The position numbers were made by a program, and so were the translations under genes. The notes under the pieces are model-generated. The model was not told the origin of the DNA and searched no databases. It worked only from the letters and a program-made list of their open reading frames with translations. Below are positions 19,645 through 29,712 of a DNA stretch of 64,000 nt, piece by piece; within the stretch, counting starts at the first letter, position 1, and each line of letters opens with the position of its first letter. The DNA lies in contig NZ_BAABHF010000067.1 of NCBI RefSeq assembly GCF_039541955.1, forward strand, positions 1 to 64,000, in the 5' to 3' direction. This DNA is from Actinoallomurus oryzae. Lineage in GTDB: Bacteria > Actinomycetota > Actinomycetes > Streptosporangiales > Streptosporangiaceae.

Positions 19645-20248
19645 GGCAGGGCGGGTGATGGCCCTCGTATCGTCCGTCACGCTGATGAGTTCCTGCTCGT
19701 CCGATCACCACGAAAGACGGCCTCCCCCGCGGCCGACGGTGACGTCGCCGCTCGGCCGTGTCGCCTCTGTCGGATCCGTGCCCGACATGGCGCCGTACTG
19801 GTGCGACCTGGTCTCCCGGCGCGCGCTGAGCCAGGTCACCGGTGTCTCAGGGAGCCTGTATGAAGTACGAAACGCCGGGATCGGCGAGGACCTTTCGATG
19901 TGCGCGGTGAAGGACGAGCAGAGATACGGGCCGCTCACCGTGCAGTGGGATGTGACAGGCGGCCAGAGCGAGATCGCGGGACGGACGAAGGATGTCGCGT
20001 CCGATCATCCGACCCGCCTGCCCGCCACGCTCGGCACCGGCTTTACGGTCCACTCGCCGAGTGCCCGGCTTCCGTACTTCACCGCCGCGGCCTTCACATG
20101 CGGGTCGCGTGACGCATGGATTGAGATCTTTATTCGGGGAGTGTCTCCCGGCCGGGACGCGACCGCGGATCTGGCTGGGCTCATGCGCGTCGCGCAGCGG
20201 CGGTTTGGGGTTCTGCATCACTGCAGGCCAGCGGCGGCGAGCGGCTGA
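19631..20248 (+). CDS. Secreted lipoprotein of unknown function
   Basis: 205 aa from ATG 19631, which supplies a basic n-region (MRHRKAGR) before a hydrophobic stretch ending in a lipobox-like LMSSC. An alternative ATG at 19658 would lack the positive charges. The mature part has four further Cys (WCDL, MCAV, TCGS, HHCR), resembling actinobacterial DUF3558-like lipoproteins that start near a WCDLVS-type motif; the family match is uncertain. The gene begins 14 nt inside the preceding one, so the three genes from 17231 appear to be one transcription unit. Confidence 0.7.
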   Translation: MRHRKAGRVMALVSSVTLMSSCSSDHHERRPPPRPTVTSPLGRVASVGSVPDMAPYWCDLVSRRALSQVTGVSGSLYEVRNAGIGEDLSMCAVKDEQRYGPLTVQWDVTGGQSEIAGRTKDVASDHPTRLPATLGTGFTVHSPSARLPYFTAAAFTCGSRDAWIEIFIRGVSPGRDATADLAGLMRVAQRRFGVLHHCRPAAASG

Positions 20249-20553
20249 TCGCATGGCGAGCGCGCTGGCGGCACTCAGAGCCGGCGGTATGTGCGCAGCA
20301 AATGTGATCCTGCGTGCGGCGAGTTCGCCCGGATATTAGGAGGTATGCCCCAGAGCTTCTCGCCCTGCTGTGGAATATACAGTGATGCATGCTTCTTGAG
20401 TTAGCGGAAAGACTGCTCAGCAATTTCAAGGTCATACATCTTCGGGCCGAAAGTACTCCAATCTCGTCCGGCGAACTCGCTTTCGTTTCCGACCACCCAG
20501 GTGCGGGTGGTGGCCTCTGCGTCGCCGTGCGACGGCCCGATCCGGTAAGAAAC
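20249..20553. other. Low-GC intergenic region with a possible coding remnant on the minus strand
   Basis: About 300 bp with no intact gene. On the minus strand one frame reads a protein-like stretch (for example WVVGNESEF, GRDWSTFGPKMYDLEIAEQ) and stops near 20402, but it has no good start and runs into the terminator hairpin. It may be the decayed tail of a gene. The lower GC matches the neighbouring 17.2-20.2 kb island. Confidence 0.35.
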
Positions 20554-20588
20554 GCGAAAGCCCGGCGGCGTCTGGGCCGGGCTTTCGC
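20554..20588 (-). terminator. Rho-independent-like terminator after sdhB (Sdh1 operon)
   Basis: A perfect 13-bp stem (GCGAAAGCCCGGC / GCCGGGCTTTCGC) with a 9-nt loop, 8 bp beyond the sdhB stop. There is no long U-tract, as is usual for high-GC actinobacteria. It is symmetrical, so it can also stop transcripts from the lipoprotein side. Confidence 0.8.
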
Positions 20589-20596
20589 AACGGAAT

Positions 20597-21373
20597 TTAC
20601 GCCTTCGGGGTTTCCTTCTCCTTGTCGCGCTTGACGATGCCGATCTTGGAACCGAGCCAGACCAGCGGGTCGTAGCGGCGGCCGACCACGCGCTCCTTCA
20701 TCGGGATCAGGGCGTTGTCGGTGATCTTGATGTGCTCCGGGCAGACCTCGGTGCAGCACTTGGTGATGTTGCAGAAGCCCAGGCCGAACTCCTCCTGGGC
20801 GATCTGCCGCCGGTCGGCCACGTCCGCCGGGTGCATCTCCAGCTCGGCCACCCGCATGAGGAAGCGAGGGCCGGCGAAGTGCTCCTTGTTCTCCTCGTGG
20901 TCACGGATGACGTGGCAGGTGTTGTTGCACAGGTAGCACTCGATGCACTTGCGGAACTCCTGCGAGCGCTCGACGTCGACCTGCTGCATGCGGAACTCGC
21001 CCGGCTTGACGTCGCCTCCGTCGAAGGAGGGGACCTCGCGCGCCTTCTGGTAGTTGTACGACACGTCGGTCACCAGGTCGCGGATGACCGGGAAGGTGCG
21101 CATCGGCGTGACGGTGACCGTCTCGTCCTCGTCGAACGTCGACATCCGCGTCATGCACATCAGCCGCGGGCGGCCGTTGACCTCCGCCGAACACGAGCCG
21201 CACTTGCCGGCCTTGCAGTTCCAGCGGACCGCCAGGTCGGGCGCCTCCGTCGCCTGCAGGCGGTGGATGACGTCGAGGACGACCTCGCCCTCGTTGACCT
21301 CGACCGTGTAGTCCTTGAGCTCACCCTTGCCGGCGTCGCCGCGCCAGACCCGGAACTTCGCCTTGTAGCCCAT
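20597..21373 (-). CDS. sdhB: Succinate dehydrogenase iron-sulfur subunit, Sdh1 type
   Basis: 258 aa. It carries electrons from SdhA flavin to the membrane quinone site. The N-terminal plant-type ferredoxin domain binds [2Fe-2S] through CKAGKCGSC and LMCM. The C-terminal domain holds the [4Fe-4S] and [3Fe-4S] ligands in CIECYLCNNTC and CNITKCCTEVCPEH. It is last in the sdhC-sdhA-sdhB order on the minus strand and starts 1 nt after the sdhA stop, with GAGGAGAAGTGAG as ribosome binding site. The set matches mycobacterial Sdh1 (Rv0247c-Rv0249c type) rather than the second SDH in this window. Confidence 0.95.
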   Translation of the reverse strand: MGYKAKFRVWRGDAGKGELKDYTVEVNEGEVVLDVIHRLQATEAPDLAVRWNCKAGKCGSCSAEVNGRPRLMCMTRMSTFDEDETVTVTPMRTFPVIRDLVTDVSYNYQKAREVPSFDGGDVKPGEFRMQQVDVERSQEFRKCIECYLCNNTCHVIRDHEENKEHFAGPRFLMRVAELEMHPADVADRRQIAQEEFGLGFCNITKCCTEVCPEHIKITDNALIPMKERVVGRRYDPLVWLGSKIGIVKRDKEKETPKA

Positions 21374-21374
21374 C

Positions 21375-23252
21375 TCACTTCTCCTCAGCGGGGAGCTCGT
21401 CCTCGGTCAGGTACTTCTTCAGCTCGTCGAGCTCGAAGAGGCCGATGAGGTCGGCCCGCATCGGCTCCATGTCCTGGCGCTTGAGCTCGACGGTGCCGTC
21501 GCTCAACCTGCACACGAGGTTCAGCTTGCGCCACTCGGCCGACATCTTCGGGTAGTCGTCGCGGGTGTGGCCGCCGCGGCTCTCCTGACGCTCCAGCGCC
21601 GCCCTCGCGACGCATTCGGACACGAGCACCATGTTGCGCAGGTCGAGCGCCAGGTGCCAGCCCGGGTGGTAACCGCGGCCGCCCTCGACGGAGACGGACC
21701 CGACCCGCTCGCGCAGCTTGCCGAGGGCCTCGATCGCCTGCTCCAGCTCCTCCTCGCGGCGGATGATGCCGACGAGGTCGTTCATCGTCTGCTGCAGCTC
21801 CTGGTGCACCGCGTAGGGGTTCTCGCCGCCCTCGCGCTCGTACGGCGCGAGCGCCTCGGCCATCGCCGCCTCGATCTCGGGCTCCGGCACCGTGACGGTG
21901 ACCTCCGAGGCGTACTCCGCGGCGCCGAGGCCGGCCCGCCGCCCGAAGACCAGCAGGTCGGACAGGGAGTTGCCGCCGAGGCGGTTGGAGCCGTGCATAC
22001 CGCCGGAAACCTCGCCGGCCGCGAACAGGCCGGGCACGAGCGCCGCGCCGGTGTCCGGGTCGACCTCCACGCCGCCCATGACGTAGTGGCAGGTCGGGCC
22101 GACCTCCATGGGCTCGGAAGTGATGTCGACGTCGGCCAGCTCCTTGAACTGGTGGTGCATCGACGGCAGCCGCTTGATGATCTGCTCGGGCTTCAGCCGG
22201 GAGGCGATGTCGAGGAACACGCCACCGTGCGGTGATCCGCGCCCGGCCTTGACCTCGGCGTTGATCGCGCGGGCCACCTCGTCACGCGGCAGCAGCTCGG
22301 GCGGGCGCCGGTTGTTGTCGGGGTCCTCGTACCAGCGGTCGGCCTCTTCCTCGCTGGTCGCGTACTGGTCCTTGAAGACGTCCGGGATGTACTCGAACAT
22401 GAACCGCTTGCCTTCAGAGTTGCGCAGCACGCCACCGTCACCGCGGACGGACTCGGTGACGAGAATGCCCTTGACCGAGGGCGGCCAGACCATGCCGGTC
22501 GGGTGGAACTGCACGAACTCCATGTTGATCAGCGACGCGCCGGCGAGCAGCGCGAGCGCGTGCCCGTCGCCGGTGTACTCCCAGGAGTTGGAGGTCACCT
22601 TGAAGGACTTGCCGATGCCGCCCGTGGCCAGCACGATGGCGGGCGCCTCGAAGACCACGAACTTGCCGGTCTCGCGGATGTAGCCGAAGGCGCCGCAGAT
22701 CTTGCCCTCGTCGTCCTTCAGCAGCCGGGTGATCGTCGTCTCGGCGAACACCTGGATCTTGGCGTCGTAGTCGCCGAGCTCCTTGTGGTCGTCCTGCTGG
22801 AGCGAAACGATCTTCTGCTGGCAGGTGCGGATCAGCTCCAGGCCGGTACGGTCGCCGACGTGCGCCAGGCGCGGGTACTCGTGGCCGCCGAAGTTGCGCT
22901 GGCTGATCTTGCCCTCTTTGGTGCGGTCGAACAGCGCGCCCCAGGCCTCCAGCTCCCAGACGCGGTCCGGCGCCTCCTTGGCGTGCAGCTCGGCCATGCG
23001 CCAGTTGTTGAGGAACTTGCCGCCGCGCATCGTGTCGCGGAAGTGGACCTGCCAGTTGTCGTTCGGATTGGCGTTGCCCATGGCCGCCGCGGCGCCGCCC
23101 TCGGCCATGACCGTGTGCGCCTTGCCGAACAGCGACTTGGAGATGATCGCGGTCTTCTTGCCCTGCAGCCGGGCCTCGATCGCGGCGCGCAGGCCTGCAC
23201 CGCCGGCGCCGATGACCACGACGTCGAACTGCAGCCTTTCGATTTCAGTCAC
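21375..23252 (-). CDS. sdhA: Succinate dehydrogenase flavoprotein subunit, Sdh1 type
   Basis: 625 aa. It oxidises succinate to fumarate with covalent FAD. GAGGAG near residue 15 is the dinucleotide-binding motif; His46 in GKAHTVMAEGG is the expected flavinylated histidine. FVQFHPTGM and RGDGGVLRN are substrate-site motifs, and GGMHGSNRLGGNSLSDLLVFGRRAG is the conserved C-terminal FAD loop, quoted here as GGMHGSNRLGG plus NSLSDLL. It starts at GTG 23252. It lies between sdhC and sdhB in one operon. The sequence resembles mycobacterial Sdh1 SdhA more than the B-type flavoprotein at 26733. Confidence 0.95.
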   Translation of the reverse strand: MTEIERLQFDVVVIGAGGAGLRAAIEARLQGKKTAIISKSLFGKAHTVMAEGGAAAAMGNANPNDNWQVHFRDTMRGGKFLNNWRMAELHAKEAPDRVWELEAWGALFDRTKEGKISQRNFGGHEYPRLAHVGDRTGLELIRTCQQKIVSLQQDDHKELGDYDAKIQVFAETTITRLLKDDEGKICGAFGYIRETGKFVVFEAPAIVLATGGIGKSFKVTSNSWEYTGDGHALALLAGASLINMEFVQFHPTGMVWPPSVKGILVTESVRGDGGVLRNSEGKRFMFEYIPDVFKDQYATSEEEADRWYEDPDNNRRPPELLPRDEVARAINAEVKAGRGSPHGGVFLDIASRLKPEQIIKRLPSMHHQFKELADVDITSEPMEVGPTCHYVMGGVEVDPDTGAALVPGLFAAGEVSGGMHGSNRLGGNSLSDLLVFGRRAGLGAAEYASEVTVTVPEPEIEAAMAEALAPYEREGGENPYAVHQELQQTMNDLVGIIRREEELEQAIEALGKLRERVGSVSVEGGRGYHPGWHLALDLRNMVLVSECVARAALERQESRGGHTRDDYPKMSAEWRKLNLVCRLSDGTVELKRQDMEPMRADLIGLFELDELKKYLTEDELPAEEK

Positions 23253-23265
23253 TTGTGGTCGGTCC

Positions 23266-24096
23266 TTAGTTGAAGATCCGCAGGTCGGAGAAGGCCCCGT
23301 GCGCGACGAGCGCGACGTACGCGTCGGTCACCGCCAGGGAGACCAGCGTGATGAGCGCGAACTGCCCGTGCCGGGTGTTGATCTTGCTGATCTGGGTCCA
23401 GAGCCAGTAGCGGATCGGAGCCTTGGAGAAGCTCTTCAGCCGCCCGCCCATGACGTGGCGGCACGAGTGGCAGGACAGGGTGTAAGCCCACAGCAGGATG
23501 ACGTTGGCCCACAGGATGATCGTGCCGAGCCCGATGCCGAAGCCGCCGTCCGCGCCGTGGAACGCCTTGATCGCGTCCCAGGTGTTGACGATGGAGATCA
23601 GGCCGGCGATCACCCAGAAGTAACGGTGCGCGTTCTGCAGGATGAGCGGGAAGCGCCGCTCGCCGGTGTAGGCGCCGGGCGTCTTGCGCACCGGGCTCTT
23701 GTCCGGGACGGCGCACGCCTGCGGCGTCAGCCAGAACGCCCGGTAGTAGGCCTTCCGGTAGTAGTAGCAGGTCAGCCGGAACCCCAGCAGGAACGGCAGC
23801 GAGATCAGCGCGTACGGGATGAAGAACGGCAGGTGGTCGGGTATGAACCTGCCGAAGTCCGCCGCCTCGGGTGGGCACGCCTTGCTGACGCACGGGGAGT
23901 AGAACGGCGTCAGGTAGTGGTACTTGTCCACCCAGAAGCTGCTGCCCATCATCGAGCGCACGGTCGCGTAGACGACCCAGGCCAGGAAGAAGACGAACGT
24001 CGCCAGCGGGCTGAGCCAGTAACGGTCCTTGCGTAGGGTGCGCGCCGGGATCTGGGCCCGATCCTTGGACGGCGCTTCCACCGTTGTCTGCGTCAT
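23266..24096 (-). CDS. sdhC: Succinate dehydrogenase membrane anchor, Sdh1 (Rv0249c) type
   Basis: 276 aa, single polypeptide anchor with about five hydrophobic segments: LSPLATFVFFLAWVVYATV, FFIPYALISLPFLLGF, RYFWVIAGLISIV, LGTIILWANVILLWAYTL, and FALITLVSLAVTDAYVALV. It has a CHSC motif (LSCHSCRHVMGG) and further Cys/His residues. In the mycobacterial Sdh1 structure the anchor is known to bind a membrane-embedded Rieske-type [2Fe-2S] cluster through Cys and His; the CHSC motif is a candidate for part of that site here (inference). The ATG at 24096 has GGAGAATC upstream. First gene of the operon; its promoter is in the AT-rich gap to its right. Confidence 0.9.
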   Translation of the reverse strand: MTQTTVEAPSKDRAQIPARTLRKDRYWLSPLATFVFFLAWVVYATVRSMMGSSFWVDKYHYLTPFYSPCVSKACPPEAADFGRFIPDHLPFFIPYALISLPFLLGFRLTCYYYRKAYYRAFWLTPQACAVPDKSPVRKTPGAYTGERRFPLILQNAHRYFWVIAGLISIVNTWDAIKAFHGADGGFGIGLGTIILWANVILLWAYTLSCHSCRHVMGGRLKSFSKAPIRYWLWTQISKINTRHGQFALITLVSLAVTDAYVALVAHGAFSDLRIFN

Positions 24097-24439
24097 GCGG
24101 GATTCTCCATCGAAGGCACACCACCTGGGGAGGCTGCCTGTGCTCTGAGCCTCTCCTCTGTTCAGGGGCGCTCATACGTTATTAGGGAGTTGTCACGAGC
24201 ACGATACGAGGCGCGGTCGCCACGTGTGAAACTCCCCACTTACTCACCAGTAGGGTGCGCCCGATTCAAGACTTATTGACCAAAGATCTACTTATGAGAA
24301 TTATCGCACCGTCTGTGATGGTTTCACGTCGAGTGTCCGTTTGAGAAGATGGTGTGGCGGGCGAATCCAGGATTTTCCCATCGGCCCCTCAGGCCTCACT
24401 AGCATGCGAACTACGAGACATCTGTGACGGGAGTTGTCG
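24097..24439. other. Divergent regulatory region upstream of the Sdh1 operon
   Basis: About 340 bp, noticeably AT-rich between 24170 and 24320, with no gene. It carries the promoters for sdhCAB (leftward) and the membrane protein at 24440. A small dyad TACT-CACC-AGTA lies at 24241-24252. I see no clear Rex-type or LysR-type operator. Confidence 0.4.
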
Positions 24440-24991
24440 ATGCGGGGCCGGAGCCATTTCGGGCCGGGAGCGTACGTCGTCCGCTACGCCTGGTGGGGGC
24501 CGCTCGTGCCGGCCGTCGTGGGGGCGGCGATCGTCGCCGGGTTCGTGCTCGGCGTGACCTCACGTCCGCCGTGGTTGCACTGGCGTCCCGGCTCTCACCT
24601 GGACCCCTGGGGCTGGACGATGTACGGCGCGCAGTGGCTGATGCCGCTCGTCGGCGCCGGGCTGCTGGTTTTCGCCGTGGTCGGCCTCCGCCGGGTGGCG
24701 CGCGGGGCGGTGGCGTTCGCGGTCGCGGAGAAGGGCGTCTACTGGTGCCCGTCGGGCAAGCCCTCGCAGGGCGAGTGGTTCGCCTGGGACGAGGTCACCG
24801 CGATCGAGTTCCACTCCGCCGACGGCGGGTCCACCGGCCGCGGCGCGGTCGCGCTGCGCGGCTACGCGCCCGAGCGCGACGACCGCCCGCGCCTGGTCTC
24901 CACCCGCCTCGGCGGCTGGCGCATCGCCCCCCGGCGGCTGGGCCGTGCCCTGCGGGAGTTCGCCCCCGACGTGGAGGTCATCTCCCACTGA
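24440..24991 (+). CDS. Membrane protein of unknown function with PH-like tail
   Basis: 183 aa from ATG 24440 (GGGAG at 24429-24433); an in-frame TTG lies 6 nt upstream. Two transmembrane segments occur (LVPAVVGAAIVAGFVLGV and WLMPLVGAGLLVFAVVGL). A C-terminal soluble domain of ~95 residues begins with the VAEKGVYWCPSG strand, then FAWDEVTAIEFH, a layout typical of bacterial PH-domain-like membrane proteins. It sits between two SDH operons and overlaps the convergent LysR gene by 14 nt. A functional link to SDH is unproven. Confidence 0.75.
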   Translation: MRGRSHFGPGAYVVRYAWWGPLVPAVVGAAIVAGFVLGVTSRPPWLHWRPGSHLDPWGWTMYGAQWLMPLVGAGLLVFAVVGLRRVARGAVAFAVAEKGVYWCPSGKPSQGEWFAWDEVTAIEFHSADGGSTGRGAVALRGYAPERDDRPRLVSTRLGGWRIAPRRLGRALREFAPDVEVISH

Positions 24992-25919
24992 TCCCCGCGA
25001 TCCGCGAGACGCCCGGCGGCAGGTCGCCGCGGCTCTCGGCCTCGGCGAGGAACGTCAGCAGGGTCTCGTGGAACGCCCGCGCGGCGTGGGTCGGGTGCAC
25101 GTCCTTGCGGTGGGCGAGCGCGATCGTGCGCTCCAGGCCCGGTGGCGCCAGCGGTGTGCCGACCAGCCCAGCCCGGCCCGACAGCACCATCGAGGGCACG
25201 AGCGCCCGTCCCAGCCCGGCCTCGACGAACCGCAGCACCCCGTCCATCTCGCCGCCCTCGACGGCGAACGTCGGCTCGAACCCGGCCTGCCGGCACGCCG
25301 TCTGGGTCGCCTCCCGCAGGTCATAGCCGCTGCGGAACATCACGAGCGGCTGGCCCCGCAGGTCCTCGATCCGCACGTACGGCCGCTTGGGCGGGTCCGA
25401 GCGCGGCGACACCACGACCAGGTCCTCCTGCAGGATCGGGGTGGTCTCCAGTGAGGGGTCGGTGCTCTGCAGCGGCAGGATGATCAGCGCCAGGTCGAGG
25501 TGCCCGCGCGCCAGGTCCCGTACGAGGTCGCGGGAGCCGCCCTCCTCCACGCGCAGCTCGATGCCCGGATAGCGCCCGCGGAAGCGCGCCAGAGCATCGG
25601 CGAGCAGCCCGGCGAACAGCGACGGGGTCGCGCCGAGCCGCACCCGGCCCCGGCGCAGCCCGGTCAGGTCCTGGATCTCACGCCGGGCCGTCTCGACGTC
25701 GGCGAGGATGCGCCGGGCGAGCGGCAGGAGCGCCTCGCCGGCCGGCGTCAGCGTGATGTTGCCCCGCGCCCGGCTGAACAGCGGCGCGCCCAGCTCCGCC
25801 TCCAGCGTCTTGATCTGCTTGGACAGGGACGGCTGCGCCACCCGGAGAGTTTCCGCCGCCCGTGTGAAATGCCTCACCTCCGCGACGGCGACGAAGTACG
25901 AGAGTTGCTGTAGCTGCAC
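24978..25919 (-). CDS. LysR-family transcriptional regulator
   Basis: 313 aa from GTG 25919, the position giving the canonical N-terminus MQLQQLSYFVAVAEV. The winged helix (HFTRAAETLRVAQPSLSKQIKTLE, quoted in part) is followed by a co-inducer-binding domain starting RGRVRLGATPSLF. It is transcribed divergently from the B-type sdhCAB operon, the usual arrangement for a LysR regulator and its target, with a palindromic operator candidate starting 6 bp upstream of its start codon. It likely controls that operon in response to a metabolite (inference). Confidence 0.92.
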   Translation of the reverse strand: MQLQQLSYFVAVAEVRHFTRAAETLRVAQPSLSKQIKTLEAELGAPLFSRARGNITLTPAGEALLPLARRILADVETARREIQDLTGLRRGRVRLGATPSLFAGLLADALARFRGRYPGIELRVEEGGSRDLVRDLARGHLDLALIILPLQSTDPSLETTPILQEDLVVVSPRSDPPKRPYVRIEDLRGQPLVMFRSGYDLREATQTACRQAGFEPTFAVEGGEMDGVLRFVEAGLGRALVPSMVLSGRAGLVGTPLAPPGLERTIALAHRKDVHPTHAARAFHETLLTFLAEAESRGDLPPGVSRIAGISGR

Positions 25920-25924
25920 AGTCC

Positions 25925-25939
25925 ATAGCCTATGGCTAT
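25925..25939. promoter_or_regulatory. LysR-type operator ATAGCC-TAT-GGCTAT
   Basis: A perfect 6-bp inverted repeat with a 3-bp spacer, just upstream of the lysR start and about 80 bp before sdhC. Its position between divergent genes fits the regulatory (autorepression) site of a LysR protein. Confidence 0.6.
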
Positions 25940-26019
25940 CGAAACGAGCGTCATCATGTCTTGGACGTCTCTTTGGAATCGGACATACGGTCCGCAATGT
26001 GTCATCCAGAGCGAGCACG

Positions 26020-26732
26020 GTGGCCGCACCTCCGCAGACGCCCTCCTCACAGGCGCTTCCGCGAAGGCTGTACCGGTCCTCCGTCGGCAAGAAGGCCGTC
26101 ATGGCGGTCACCGGGGCGATCCTCGTCCTGTACCTGATCGCCCACATGATCGGCAATCTCAAGGTCTTCCTGGGCCGCGACGACTTCAACCACTACGCAC
26201 ACTGGCTGCGCACGATGGGCGAGCCGGCGCTCCCGTACCGGACCGTCCTGACCGCCATCGAGATCGTGCTCACCGTGGCGGTGATCCTCCACATGTGGTC
26301 GGCGGTCTCGCTCGCCCGGCGCGCGCGGCGGGCCCGCCCGGTGCGGTACGCGGCCCGGCCCACCACGCAGGAGCACCGGTACGCCACGCACGTCATGCGC
26401 TACGGCGGGATCGTCATCCTGCTGTTCGTCATCTGGCACCTTCTGGACCTGACGTTCGGCGCGGTCAACCCCAAGGGCGGTGACGCGCAGCCGTACGACA
26501 AGGTCGTCGCCGACTTCGCTCCCTCCCACTGGTACATCACGATCTTCTACATCGTCGCCGTGGTCCTGGTCGGGTTCCACCTCAAGCACGGGATCTGGAG
26601 TGCCTTCCAGACGCTGGGCTGGGGCCGGCAGGGCCGCTACCGGGGCCTGCACCTGCTCGCCGACGTGGTCGCGGCCGTGATCGTGCTCGGCTTCGTGTCC
26701 GTGCCGGTCTTCGTCACCATCGGGGTGGTCTC

Positions 26733-26736
<4 letters not shown>
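26020..26736 (+). CDS. sdhC: Succinate dehydrogenase cytochrome b subunit, B-type (Frd-like)
   Basis: 238 aa from GTG 26020, the start giving an N-terminus that ends in LYRSSVGKKAVMAVTG, typical of this family; GTG 25999 is an alternative. Five hydrophobic helices occur, and the His residues expected to bind two b haems lie in LIAHMIGNLK, ILHMWSAV, VIWHLLDLTF and GFHLKHGIW. B-type anchors of this kind (Bacillus, Wolinella) are single polypeptides and pair with the flavoprotein and iron-sulfur genes that follow. It overlaps sdhA by 4 nt (GTGA). Confidence 0.92.
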
Positions 26737-28669
<1,933 letters not shown>

Positions 28670-28673
<4 letters not shown>

Positions 28674-28762
28674 GCGAACCCGACGCAGTGAGTGGAGTGA
28701 GCGGCCGACGAAGGAGGTCGCTCGCGGAGCGAATGAGGAGGGTGAGCGACCCATGGGCATGA
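28670..28762 (+). CDS. Bridging mini-ORF (30 codons) between B-type sdhA and sdhB
   Basis: GTG at 28670 overlaps the sdhA stop (GTGA) and the frame stays open until TGA at 28760-28762, which overlaps an ATG (28759) in the sdhB frame. The peptide would be Arg/Ser-rich. The DNA is built from GAGTGAGCGG/GAGCGAATGAGG-like units. It shares CCGACGAAGGAGG (28705-28717) with the mini-ORF region at 37035-37047, and supplies AGGAGGG for sdhB. Most probably a GC-rich intercistronic repeat; translation is unproven. Confidence 0.35.
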
Positions 28763-29505
28763 AGCTCACACTGAAGGTCTGGCGGCAGAAGAACGCCGAT
28801 GACGCGGGGCGGATGGTCCCGTACGAGCTGGACGGCGTCTCGCCGGACATGTCGTTCCTCGAGATGCTCGACGTGCTCAACGAGAAGCTGATCCTCGAGG
28901 GCGAGGAGCCGGTCGCGTTCGACCACGACTGCCGCGAGGGCATCTGTGGCATGTGCTCGCTCGTCATCGACGGCACCCCGCACGGCCCGCAGCAGGCCAC
29001 CACGACCTGCCAGCTGCACATGCGGCACTTCAAGGACGGCGACGTGATCACGATCGAGCCGTGGCGCGCGGCGGCGTTCCCGGTCATCAAGGACCTGGTC
29101 GTGGACCGCTCGGCGTTCGACCGCATCATCCAGGCCGGCGGGTACGTCAGCGCCCCGACCGGGTCGGCGCCGGAGGCGGCGTCCATCCCGGTGCCGCAGG
29201 CCGACGCGCACGACGCGTTCGACGCCGCGACCTGCATCGGCTGCGGCGCCTGCGTCGCGGCCTGCCCGAACGCCTCGGCGATGCTGTTCACCGCCGCGAA
29301 GATCACCCACCTCGGCCTGCTGCCGCAGGGCCAGCCCGAGCGGTACGGCCGGGTCACCGCGATGGTCGCCCAGATGGACGCCGAGGGCTTCGGCGGCTGC
29401 ACGAACACCGGTGAGTGCACCGCGGTCTGCCCCAAGGGCATCCCGTTCGAGACCATCTCCCGCCTCAACGCCGACCTGCTCAAGGCCACGCGGAAGGCCT
29501 CTTGA
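28753..29505 (+). CDS. sdhB: Succinate dehydrogenase iron-sulfur subunit, B-type
   Basis: 250 aa. The [2Fe-2S] ligands are in HDCREGICGMC and TTCQLH; the [4Fe-4S]/[3Fe-4S] ligands are in CIGCGACVAACPNAS and CTNTGECTAVCPKG. ATG 28753 is best placed relative to AGGAGGG at 28736-28742; ATG 28759 is also possible and would overlap the mini-ORF stop. It closes the sdhCAB operon and is followed by a strong hairpin. Confidence 0.95.
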   Translation: MGMKLTLKVWRQKNADDAGRMVPYELDGVSPDMSFLEMLDVLNEKLILEGEEPVAFDHDCREGICGMCSLVIDGTPHGPQQATTTCQLHMRHFKDGDVITIEPWRAAAFPVIKDLVVDRSAFDRIIQAGGYVSAPTGSAPEAASIPVPQADAHDAFDAATCIGCGACVAACPNASAMLFTAAKITHLGLLPQGQPERYGRVTAMVAQMDAEGFGGCTNTGECTAVCPKGIPFETISRLNADLLKATRKAS

Positions 29506-29508
29506 CTT

Positions 29509-29553
29509 CACGGCCCGGGAGGAAGGTACGTCCCCCCTTCCTCCCGAGCCGTG
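29509..29553 (+). terminator. Terminator after B-type sdhCAB
   Basis: An 18-nt by 18-nt hairpin, CACGGC..GGGAGGAAGG paired with CCTTCCTCCC..GCCGTG, with one 2-nt internal mismatch and a 9-nt loop, 4 bp after the sdhB stop. A second short dyad (CTCCCGG...CCGGGAG) follows near 29561. Confidence 0.8.
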
Positions 29554-29712
29554 GACTACTCCCGGGCTCCGGGAGGACAATGGCGCTCACTCCATGGCGC
29601 CGCAGGTGGCGGTAGGAATATTTCGATCTCGACACGGTTTCGGCAAAGATCTACCGCCTCCTGACCGTACTCGGCCAAGGTAGCTCCCACCTGCGTGGCT
29701 TATGGAGGCTTG

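Noticed and set aside
24181..24330. Rex-type or Fnr-like operator upstream of the Sdh1 operon
   Set aside because: The stretch is AT-rich but no convincing palindrome matching those regulators is present.
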